Translations under genes and position numbers: made by a program
In this document: in pieces, positions 27,984-38,300 of the stretch
Layout: every line of letters starts with the position of its first letter
How positions within the stretch are numbered: the stretch's first letter is position 1
Notes under the pieces: model-generated
Database searches by the model: none
What the model was told of the DNA's origin: nothing
Seen by the model: the letters and a program-made list of their open reading frames with translations, nothing else
Origin: Cucumis sativus
Taxonomy: Eukaryota; Streptophyta; Magnoliopsida; Cucurbitales; Cucurbitaceae
Assembly (NCBI RefSeq): GCF_000004075.3
Contig: NC_026656.2
Location: 10,540,001 to 10,604,000, forward strand
Direction of reading: 5' to 3'
DNA: 64,000 nucleotides

Positions 27984-29685
27984 CTGTAGGAAAAAACTTG
28001 CAACTTGAAAAACTAGATAATACATAACTTAAGCCAAAACAAAAACTAGATAATACATAACTCAAAACAAAACAAAACAGACGAACAATTGAAAGCATAA
28101 CTTTCATCTAGCTCATCACTTGCATTCATGATACCAAGGAAGTAGGGAGCCATAGCCATGTAAAGCAAGCAACCTAGCTATAGATATGCTTTAAAATCCG
28201 ATATAAAATATTGCACTGGATTACAAGTATTAAACAGCCATAACCTAGGTTTTTTTGTTTTAAAATTTTAAATAACTATCTCTGTTTGTATTTGTTCAAA
28301 CGTTTTATGGCTAGTTCTATGAGACAATCAAATAATCCTACAAGATTCCCATGAAATTAAACTGATGAACTAATATTTTAAATAGGTGGTCACCAACGTT
28401 AGAACCCTTAGCTTCGCGCATTTTCTTTTCTTCCTGTTAGATATGAGAAAAAGAATATTGACACTGTCGAAATGGGGTGAGTACGTGACGAACTATTCCA
28501 CCTGAAACCCAAATCAGATTACACAAGAAGAACACTCCAGTTGGTTGCAGATAAGGAGAGGGAACAATTACAGAAATAGTTGGTTACGGTTCAAGACAAC
28601 CAATTAAGAAAATCAATTCACATCCACCACCAAATCTATGTTTCTTTTATCGGTTTTACCTCCTCAACGAACACAGTGATCGAAACACAGCTAATTCGCA
28701 AATATGTTTCTAATGACTATTACACTCCAGCACAAATAATTCAAAACCTACCGCAAATGAAGACTGTATTAAGGCTTAAGCTTCCAATTTCCCTAATAAT
28801 CACGTTGAAGAATCATTGGTACAAACTGAAAGTCGCTCATCCATTTGCAAAGGCTAGGACTACTCAAATTAACCAAAACAAGTTTCCTACTCTTCCTATC
28901 TCCATAATTGCTTCACTCTAAGTAGTAACGAAAGCAAATGTAAAGTGCAATACAAGGCATCTAGTTAAGATGAAGAAATGTGAAGGTTGAATTCAGAAGG
29001 TTACCTGAGTTCATTCATGCAAATCAGACTCCTCCTTCTTCACCTGTGCTGAGGAACTTGGAAGTTTAAAACAAGTGCTCATCTAAGCGCGCTAGTGGAT
29101 TTTCCATATTTGTTTCGTTTTACATTCTCATATCTTATAGTTGATTTCGATAGCCATGAAAATCTTTTATCTTCACTTTAGGTCAAATTACTTATCTAAT
29201 TTGAGACATCCTAATTAATTATGTCAAATTTGCATTACTAAGAAAAAGCAAGAGAAGAAATGAAGTTGGGTGGCAAATTAAAGGATTAGTACCAAAGTAC
29301 TGTGTTTATAGTTAAAAGGCTAAATTACATTTTTAGTCCATAAAATTTGGATAATAACACGGTTGTCCAATTGTACCTTTATGGCTGGTATATGTAAGTT
29401 GGACTATAAGGCATTCTCAACTCAATCTATATTTTTGGGTTGGTTCGGTTGACAACCTAAATAACTCATATTAATTTTCAAACCCAACTCGAAAAATATG
29501 GATCGAGTTGTCAGATTGTATTGTTTTTTCTTTTTCATTTCTAACTTGACTACTGTTTAGCTTTCTACCTTCAAACGATTGTCTACTCCTTCAACCATTG
29601 GCTAACTTTCCATACGATCAATTAACTTCCTACACGAACCTATAACAAAATACTTCTAACTTTACTTTTATTAATTAAATAATAT
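27984..29685. other. Non-coding segment
   Basis: The one long plus-strand open frame here (28580-28921) lacks an ATG and has no recognisable domain. The rest is AT-rich spacer with possible old repeat sequence around 29330-29520. Confidence 0.45.
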
Positions 29686-29905
29686 ATGTCGCCACGTGCC
29701 CGAGACGATGCGGAGTGGCCGACGTCCTCAAAAGAGCTAATTTTAAAATAAAACAGGAGTCGCCACCAATCTTTTTTACGGTGTGATTGGACACTGAAAT
29801 AAAGTAAACAAAAAAAATGGTCTGCGAAAAAATTGAGTTGAGTTCGGGAGTCATTTGAGTGTGGGAAAGGTATTAGCACCTCACAACACCCATTTAAAAA
29901 ACGGT
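29686..29905. repeat. GC-richer block of retroelement-like non-coding sequence
   Basis: This stretch stands out in composition and reads like a conserved non-coding part of plant LTR elements: ggagtcgccaccaatc, ggtgtgattgg, gagttcgggagtcatttg, gtgggaaaggtattagcacc. I recognise the style from other plant genomes but cannot name the family. It lies about 150 bp before the copia gag remnant and may be unrelated to it. Confidence 0.4.
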
Positions 29906-30089
29906 GGCCAAATTTCAAATCTTAAATTGAAAATACTTTTTAATTTATTTTTAAACTAATGTTTTATTCTACCCCTCGTTACTCCAATGTTTGATGTTTA
30001 TTCAACCTTGGTAACATTTGAAACCAAAATAGTTTGCTTAAATGTTGTTAATACTAATGGAGATGCTAGTATCAATTATGTTTATAGCC

Positions 30090-30437
30090 GGCAAACCAGA
30101 AATGTTAAGAATGAGCAATAACGTCGTTTTCCAGGATATAACTCTCGAAATCAGAGTAACAACCCTACCTTTCACAACAATCAATCTCAAGGAAGAGGTA
30201 AGAGTGTTAATGGTGGCACATTTCAAAATCGACGAGGCATATGTAGGTTCAATAATAGTCATAGAAGTAATAATTATAAACCCACTTGTCAGATCTGTGG
30301 AAAATTTGGTCATGAGCTATTGTTTGTTACCATCATTTTAAAGAGGAATTTAACAATTCAAGAGCAAACAATAGTCAAGTGAACAATAATACAACAACCT
30401 TTATTACTACTCGTGAAATTGTGAAAGATCCAAATTG
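30090..30437 (+). pseudogene. Ty1/copia gag remnant with zinc knuckle
   Basis: The plus strand encodes an Asn/Gln/Arg-rich nucleocapsid-like stretch followed by a CX2CX4H knuckle (CQICGKFGH), typical of copia gag. Just after the histidine the frame shifts by one base (about 30312-30320); the last cysteine and the rest of the domain continue in the next frame. The homology runs to REIVKDPN, normally just before the protease active site, and stops abruptly at about 30437. No 5' LTR or primer-binding site was found, so the 5' end is missing too. Confidence 0.8.
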
Positions 30438-30533
30438 TCATTTCTGTATAAAAATGAATATCAATATTATCACTAAGACATCCTATATTAGGTCTTGCTT
30501 GTCTATTACACAATCTATGTTTTAAAAATGACA
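30436..30533 (+). repeat. 98-bp segment with inverted ends, copy 1
   Basis: Starts tgtcattt and ends aaatgaca, an 8-bp terminal inverted repeat. The same segment, nearly identical, is present in reverse orientation at 32407-32504, again immediately before a copy of the 0.96-kb direct repeat. This copy sits exactly at the point where copia gag homology breaks. Confidence 0.85.
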
Positions 30534-30556
30534 AGATTGGTCTTGAATGACAAGAT

Positions 30557-31516
30557 ATTTGGATGTTCAAATTTGAATAAAAAAAGTAGGAAATCACTAC
30601 AATCACTACATTATTCTTAACCTTAGCTTGTGGATCTTGATTGACAACAACAGTTCCTAAACAGTAAAGAAAATTTTATTCAATTAATAAAATTGATAAT
30701 GACTAACTTCCAAAAATTCTCCCAAGTTAACTTACCCAAAATGGGAGTTGAAACGAATTCAACCTTGATTGGAAAAAAAAAATTCACAGGATATGTCCTT
30801 CAAATTACCCAACTGAAACTTCAAGGAAAAACTTCAAGTTCGATTCATAATAAATTTAATTTTTAGCCCAAAAGATTCCCATTTGATGGCTATACACAAA
30901 CACAAATGTTTGTTTTTATATCCCCGCCCCATGTTATGAAGGACATATGTTGTTTACATTCCAGCCTTGATCGCCTTTTGTGCCTTGTACTCCCATCATT
31001 TTGGTATTGGCCACTGTAATTCCGCATCGCACGTAGGAGTTAGGCAGTAAAGTGGAGTCATTTTTGGTCTATTTTTCATCCCGTATTGGAGGACTTGTGT
31101 ACCAATGAACAAATATACCCTTAGCTTTGTTTAATAATGAAGTTTTATTATTTCTCTCATGTTTTGCTTTCACGATTAAAATTGTAATCTATGAAGTTGT
31201 TGTGCTTACTAGGTGTTCACAATGTCATTTCACGAGGAGACGCATGATGAGCGACTAGGCGGCAGGCACGCCTCCACTTGGTCGCATGGAGTGATCTTTG
31301 GGGCGGGGTGGGACATGAATAACAACTTTTCATTTATACATTAGATAAGCTCTACTCCTTTTAACAAATTTCTCTCTTCTTACTAAAAATGTAAGGTATT
31401 GTTTATAGATTTATATTTAACTCATGACAACAAATTATGATTGTGTGGTTCATATTTTTATATAACATTTTGACATCAAGACAACTCACAAAAAGTACCT
31501 ACCTAACCATCTACCT
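30557..31516 (+). repeat. Direct repeat of about 0.96 kb, copy A (upstream of RALF gene)
   Basis: Nearly identical to 32521-33473 apart from small indels and substitutions. It runs from atttggatgttcaaattt to taaccatctacct. It does not begin TG and end CA and has no visible target duplication, so LTRs are unlikely. It contains a GC-richer patch (about 31215-31310) and ends about 145 bp before the RALF start codon, so it forms the gene's upstream region. Confidence 0.93.
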
Positions 31517-31572
31517 ATTATAGGTCCCCACTTTCCTGCATCATTCTATGTGTTCTCAACCATAATGGAACT

Positions 31573-31579
31573 TATAAAT
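31573..31579 (+). promoter_or_regulatory. Candidate TATA box of the RALF-like gene
   Basis: TATAAAT lies about 85 bp before the ATG, giving a predicted leader of about 55 nt. Confidence 0.5.
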
Positions 31580-31661
31580 GTCAGAGAAAACTAATAGAGA
31601 AATCATCTAATGAATATACAAAACAATCGCAAGAACATCTCGTGCCGACAATAAAAAAAGC

Positions 31662-31868
31662 ATGAAATCGTGGTTGATATGTTTGGCCTTAATAAGCATG
31701 TTGGTCGTGGGCCAAGAGGTAGCAGCAGAGACAAAACACCTTAAATTTATCGATCCTTGCAATCAACCTTCTCCACCTCCAACTTGTCCTAAAAGGGATA
31801 AAGTGGAGGAGGCAAACCCCTACAATAGAGGTTGCTCTGCAATCAATCGATGTCGTGGAGGAGGATAA
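31662..31868 (+). CDS. RALF-like secreted peptide
   Basis: This 68-residue precursor has a signal peptide (about 1-22, hydrophobic LICLALISMLVVG, likely cleaved after EVAA). The small mature peptide has four cysteines (33, 42, 58, 64) and the family hallmark PYNRGCS at 53-59 followed by RCR. RALF peptides act in the cell wall through CrRLK1L receptors (FERONIA type) and LLG co-receptors, causing extracellular alkalinisation and growth control. The usual YISY motif of the mature N-terminus and the RRxL processing site are absent, so it belongs to the short, divergent RALF group. It is intronless with a TATA box upstream. It sits between two 0.96-kb direct repeats, with copia gag on the left and copia pol on the right. 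Family assignment is firm; expression and activity are unknown. Confidence 0.88.
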   Translation: MKSWLICLALISMLVVGQEVAAETKHLKFIDPCNQPSPPPTCPKRDKVEEANPYNRGCSAINRCRGGG

Positions 31869-32406
31869 AGTATAGACATTTTAAAAAACGTTATTCGACT
31901 ATAGATGTGTAAACGGGGAGACTTGTTTATTGATGGAATGTTACTAATAAGATATGCTAATTATGAAAACATTTTAAAGAAATATAAGGATAAGTTTTAA
32001 AAATAAAGCTTCATTACGTCTCACACAAATCTGTATCAATTTTCCATTATCCATGTCGTGAAAAGGTACGAAGTCATATATAAGGCGCTAACTTACAACT
32101 GAAACTTTGTATTTGTTCTTTATTGATTGAGCAAGGTCCTCATGTATAAACGTTTGATAATTAACCTCTTGTGATATGAAATTGATTGAGTTTATAAATA
32201 CTATTTTGTTAACTATAAATATTACTTGGAAAAAGTAAGAGAACGACAAACTCATTTGGTTAATGATAAGTACTATTTGGATATTTCATTGAACATATGC
32301 CAAACTTCTTTGTTCTTAATATGTTAAGTTCGATAACACTAGTGTACTCGAGGTGCTTTATTTAGTTAGAAATTGGTACGAAAAATAATCCATTCAGGAC
32401 CAATGT
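31869..32406. other. RALF 3' flank
   Basis: AT-rich 3' flank with no gene and no copy of the repeats. Confidence 0.5.
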
Positions 32407-32504
32407 TGTCATATTTAAAACATAGATTGTGTAATAGACAAGCAAGACCTAATATAGGATATCTTAGTGATAATATTGATATTCGTTTTTATACAGAAAT
32501 GACA
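32407..32504 (-). repeat. 98-bp segment with inverted ends, copy 2 (flipped)
   Basis: Reverse complement of 30436-30533 with about three mismatches, again bounded by tgtcat / atgaca. Its flanks (caatgt before, gagtttcatacaagct after) align loosely with those of copy 1, so it occupies the same place in the larger repeat but is turned round. Confidence 0.85.
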
Positions 32505-32520
32505 GAGTTTCATACAAGCT

Positions 32521-33473
32521 ATTTGGATGTTCAAATTTGAGTAAAAAGAAGTAGGCAATCACTACATTATTCTTAACCTTAGCTTGTGGATCTTGATTGA
32601 CAACAACAGTTCCTAAACAGTAAAGAAAATTTTATTAACTCAATTAATAAAATTGATAATGACTAACTTCCAAATATTCTCCCAAGTTAACTTACCCAAA
32701 ATGGGGGTTGAAACGAATTCAACCTTGATTGGAAAAAAAAAAAATCACAGGATATGTCCTTCAAATTACCCAACTGAAACTTCAAGGAAAAACTCCAAGT
32801 TCAATTCATAATAAATTTAATTTTTGCCCAAAAAATCACCATTTGATTTGATGGCTATACACAAACACAAATGTTTGTTTTTATATCCCCGCCCCATGTA
32901 ATGAAGGACATCTGCTGTTTACATTCCAACCTTGATCGCCTTTTGTGCCTTGTACTCTCATCATTTTGGTAGTGGCCACTGTAATTCTGCATCGCATGTA
33001 GGAGTTAGGCAGTAAAGTGGAGTCATTTTTTGGTCTGTTTTTCATCCCATATTGGAGGACTTGTGTACCAATGAAAAAATATACCCTTATCTTTTTTTAA
33101 TAATGAAGTTTTATTATTTCTCTCATGTTTGGCTTTCACGATTAAAATTGTAATCTATGAAGTTGTTGTGCTTACTAGGTGTTCACAATGTCATTTCACA
33201 AGGGAACGCACGATGAGCGACTAGGCGGCACGCCTCCACTTGGTCGTATGAAGTGACCTTTGGGGCGGGGCGTGACGTGAATAACTTTTCATTTATACAT
33301 TAGATAAACTCTACTCTTTTAACAAATTTCTCTCTTCTTACTAAAAATGTAAGGTATCTTTTATAGATTTATATTTAACTTATGACAACAAATTATGATT
33401 GTGTGGTTCTTATTTTTATACAACATTTTGACATCAAGATAACTCACAAAAGTACCTACCTAACCATCTACCT
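32521..33473 (+). repeat. Direct repeat of about 0.95 kb, copy B
   Basis: Second copy of 30557-31516. It ends at the same base (taaccatctacct). After it, where copy A leads into the RALF promoter, the sequence passes directly into copia pol (33474 on). Confidence 0.93.
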
Positions 33474-35118
33474 CTCAGGAAGTGGTAAATCTAGAACCTC
33501 GTATAGCTTCATGTGAAACTGTTAATGTTTTCACATTGTTTCCTCCTGATAGTTTGCTCTTTGATGAACTTCCTCAAGCATCCCAATCTCACACGATCCA
33601 AAAGTGGCGTTTTTAAGCCTAACCCCAAATATGTCTATCATGTTTCTCCTGAGGGTGCATCTCTACTTAATGTTGAACCACGTTCTACCTCTCAAGCTCT
33701 TCAATATAGCCATTGTCGTGCTGCTATGAATGAAGAAATGAGTGTCATATCCAAAATTGACACTTGGATTCTTGTTCCTTCTTTTGCCAAATACAATCTG
33801 ATTGGAAATAAATGGGTGTTTAAGGTGAAACGTCATCATGATGGAACTGTCCATAAATGCAAGGCACAACTAGTTACCAAGGGTTTTCATCAACAACTAT
33901 TCATCTCAGTTTGGCTCTTGCTGCCTCAAAACAATGGGATATTCGTCAACTTGAGATCAATAATACCTTTCTTAATGGGCATCTTGAAAAAACTGTGTTT
34001 ATGAAACAACCAAGAGGTTTTGTGGATCCAAATTGACAAAATTATGTCTACAAATTAAATCGTGATTTGTATGGTCTTAAACAAGCTCTACGTGCCTGGT
34101 TTGATAAGCTTCGATCAACATTTTTTCAGTGGGGTTTTCCAAATTCAAGAGCATATAACTCTTGTTTTTTCTCACTACCTTTCTTGTGACATATTCCAAT
34201 AACACTCTAATTAATAAATTTATAGTTAAGCTCAGTCACACATTTGTCCTCAAAGACATGGGAGACTTGCACTACTACCTTGGTGTTGAAGTTCACCTAA
34301 CAGAGCAATGCATCCATCTCACCCAAACCAAGTACATCCTTGATCTTCTTGAACATGTTGACCTTGCTCATATTAAACCATGCCCCACACCAACTATTAC
34401 TGGTAAGCAGTTATCACTATATAATGGAACTCCTATGGAAAATTTGACAATTTATCGCACTGTTTTAGGTTCCCTTCAGTATTTGACCCATTCTCGACCT
34501 GACATTGCATATATTGTTAACAAGCTAAGTCAATTTCTTCAAAATCTCACTTATGTACATTGGCAAGCCATTTAACGAGTTCTTCGTTATCTTAAGGGTA
34601 CTTTATATTATGGCATGTTTTTACAAAAATCAGATAATTTATCTCTTATTGCCTACACTGATGTTGATTGGGCATGCAGTCCTAATGATCATAAGTCTAT
34701 TGTTGCACATTGTATTTTTCTTGGCTCGTCTCTTATCTCTTAGTCTAATAAACAACATATTGTTGCTCGTTCTTGTATTGAATTTTAGTACTGGTCCCTT
34801 GCTCATAAGTTAAGTTGGGTCATGTCTCTTTTATCTGAAATTGGTTTTAGTCCATCCAAAACTCCTATCATCTGGTGTGATAGTGTAAGTGTCCTTTCTC
34901 TTGCTGCCAATCCTGTGTTTCACTCTAGAAGTAAACATGTTGAATTGGATATTCCTTTTATTCAAGATAAAGTTCTCGCTAAGGAGTTGGATGTACGTAT
35001 GTGCCTTCTCTACACCAGCTTGCCGACAACCTCACTAAGCCTTTAGCTGAGACACAGTTTTATGACATTCGATCCAAACTTCGTGTGATCTTTCATCACC
35101 CTCTTGTTTGAGGAAGGA
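33474..35118 (+). pseudogene. Ty1/copia pol remnant (end of integrase to RNase H)
   Basis: In order it shows the pre-RT linker (TRSKSGVFKPNPKY), the RT start (NKWVFKVKRHHDGTVHKCKA), the RT end (LKDMGDLHYYLGVEV), the connection domain (GSLQYLTHSRPDIAY) and RNase H (SRSKHVELDIPFIQDKV). The last ends just before a purine-rich tract, gaggaagga. Several stops and at least three frame changes interrupt it. The stretch that should hold the catalytic YVDD is collapsed (about 34165-34200). Protease and integrase core are absent: their place is taken by the RALF-bearing segment. It is non-functional. Confidence 0.9.
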
Positions 35119-35397
35119 TGTTAGAACATAAAACTTTTGGCATTCTCCACTTGTTTTATTTTTGATATTTGTAAAAATATAGAAACTCATTTATTTTGGT
35201 CTTCCTTTTTCCGTAGATATTAGATCTATAATGATTTCCTTTTCTCTTCCCTTTTGTATTTTTATTTCCTTTCTTGTCAAAGTTTGTGATGCCTGTATAT
35301 GTTGTTTGGTTAATACATAGCGAAGAATATTGCCTTGTGCCCTATGTCTTCATCTCCTTTTCTTTTCAACTTTCCTTTATATTTTTCTCTCGTGGCA
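35119..35397 (+). repeat. Candidate 3' LTR of the copia element
   Basis: Starts TGTTAGAACATAAAAC directly after the polypurine tract gaggaagga, as copia 3' LTRs do. The right end is uncertain; I place it at the CA of 'ctctcgtggca'. No 5' partner is present in the window, so the limits cannot be confirmed. Confidence 0.55.
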
Positions 35398-38300
35398 TTA
35401 TTAGAATATTGTTTGCACTCCGAGTAGGGCCGTGAAACGTTGAAAAGAAAGTGTGATTCACGACTCAACCTTATTCCTAATATGTTTTTGTTTACAATTT
35501 TAGGTCGCATAACTTAAGCATCCAAACTCAGACGACAAGATCTATGTGTTTCATCACCAATCATTCACTTATAAACGTATTCCTACTCCAAACATTGAAG
35601 TTAACAACATAAATTTCCACCAGGCAACAAAATTTCAAGCGTTTTATCCAATCGTTCAACTTGTCCAGACATTTGGTCCTAGGCGTCCAGATTCAAACAC
35701 TTAATCTATGTTTCAACGAATTATTCGTAGTACCCGTTCCAATAAAAGATTTTCGTTGGGTCTTTTATTCAAGTAGTGTAAAGACCAACCATCAATTTTA
35801 TTTATTTATTATTATTAAAAACCTAAAGCAGCCAACTAGTGTATAATTTAAAAGAAAAGAAGCCCATTTCATACGGATTGAATTCCCATATCGTATGGTA
35901 GTGTTTTTCAACATTATTTGTAGGTCAATTTGTAGTTTGATGAAGCTAAAATGTTATTGTTTACAATGATCTTCAATCTAATAAGTATATATTTCTTTTA
36001 GAGTTGCCTTAGTTAGATATCTATATTGTTGTCATTTGCTGACAAGATTATTTACATATAGTATATATATACACACTTATTTGGGTGAGATTTTTACTTT
36101 GATTTGTGGACTTTTACTCATCTCACCTCGTTTAAGTTTTTCAATCTTATTTTTTTTCGTATCATGTGCTTGAATATTAGTATTGTTTATAGTTGATTCA
36201 AATAAGAGGGAATAACATGCTATCAATTGCTATCTATGATAGATAACGCATGCATTGAAAGGTAAACTCGTAATTTAAAAAGTTTTACCAATTGAGTGAT
36301 TAATATTTGCTCTATTTGTAAATATTTTAAAATTATGCTCGAAATATTAAATTTCACATATATATTTGAGTAACAAATAAAGTGTTATATGTTGACAAAC
36401 TTTAATGATAGTTTAGTAATCTATTATAACTGTACTGGGTATATTTTCAAAATAAAAAAACCAGTGTATTAAAAGGAAACTCCTAACAGGAATGTGACAT
36501 CGTTTTCTACAAAATTATTGGGCACCATCCTAAAGTATATAACTATTTTTAATATATTATTATTCATAATGCTCCAAACTTCGTACATATTCACCATATC
36601 ACAACTTTTAAAAAATAATTAAAAAAAGGAAAGAAACAAAATTCCTTCATCTAGGAGGAACCATTATTGTTCTTTGGTCTAAAGCCACAAAAGTTAAGAA
36701 TGACAATTCATTCAATCTTTAGACCCATAACAAACCTTATTTTATTTCTAAAATCAAAATTATATATATATATATATATTCAAACTTAAAAAGGGAGGTT
36801 AGGGGGTTTGGTGCCCTAATAGGATAAACATAATTATTAAAACAAATATATTTTAAACAATTCAAACAACCCTTCAAAGTTCTGAATAATAATAATAATA
36901 ATAATAATAATGATAATAATAAATATATATATAATAAACAAGGCTTGAAAAAGAAAAGAAAAACCCAGCTATTACCAATGGATAAATCCAAATGATCACC
37001 TACAATCCACATACTGCCATTTAATCATCAGAATTGAAACGTCCGTGGGGATTTTGTGTCAAAATTAATGCACAATAAATAATATGTTAAATTATTTCTC
37101 TCTCCCTTTTTTTTTAATTTAAAATGATAAAACTATTCAATACATTTTTCTAAAAATTTCATGATAAATGATGTTACACATCCATTAATAGAATTTAAAA
37201 TTTTCCTATATTTTATAATTATTTTAACATATTTAAAAATGTCTCTTTTAACTAAATTTAAAATTTTAAGATTTATTAGAAAAATTATTAAACTTTTTTC
37301 TATTTAAAACAATATTTACAGATATATGAGAATTTTACTTTATATCAATTATAGATTCAGATAAATATTTATTAATATATATATTACAAAAATGATAGAT
37401 GTCTGTTTGAGTATAAGTTGAAAACATTAAAAAATAATAATAAATAAACTAGGTAAGATAATGGTTTAATTTAAAAACTTTCACTCAAAACTATTTTAAA
37501 GTGAATTTTAAAACTCTTGATATTTAAACAAAAATGATTTTTTTTAAAAGAAAATTTGAAATTTGAAATTTGAAATTTATTAAAGATATATATAGAGTTG
37601 TGGTTAAAGACAATTAAAAGTTGAAATATTGAAATAAGAGTATGGAAATTGGAAGGATCAAACTCATTTGTAGAGTCTTTTAGCATCAAATAGTGTGGTT
37701 CCACAATGGCCCACTTTGCCTTTAATGCGACTCTATTTCAACTCATTCCTTCAACCAAACCAAACCAATCGCATCCATAATAATAATTTAACTATTTTTA
37801 AAATTAATTTATTTTTGTTTCTATTTACTACTTCAACTTTATAGTGTGTCTAATAAATTAATAAGCATCTTTTATGTAACACAAACTTTAATTTCCTAAC
37901 TAATTAAATCTTAAATCTTCTATACTTCATCAATTTCAACTAGGGTTAAAATTAATCATTGCAATATATATCTCTTTACTTCTCTTTAATCCGGAGCAGT
38001 GCGGTGGTTGGCTTTTCCTTTTGAACCTTCCGCTTGCGGTTGAGCCACCGTCCGCCGCCTCCACCCTCCTTCTTTCCAATAACAAACATTTGTTATTTTT
38101 ATTTTATCTCAATTAAGTATCGGATCCTAATTCCTAAATATGTCATCCCATTTAAGATAAGACATAAGAGTTGGCATCAAATTATATACTTCAATCATAT
38201 GTGTCAATTCTTTTTTATTGTCCTCACCTAATTAAACATTATATTATTTTATATATAATATGGTATAATCATTCCCAACCTTTTTTATTTGCTTTCTCTC

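Noticed and set aside
28580..28921. 113-codon plus-strand open frame
   Set aside because: Begins at TTG with no ATG until late, and has no recognisable domain or promoter.
30038..30341. Two open frames of 90-100 codons over the gag remnant
   Set aside because: Both are in the wrong frame for the zinc-knuckle coding sequence, so they are shadows.
30557..33473. The two 0.96-kb direct repeats as LTRs of a RALF-carrying retrotransposon
   Set aside because: They do not start TG or end CA, show no target-site duplication, and no primer-binding site or polypurine tract adjoins them.
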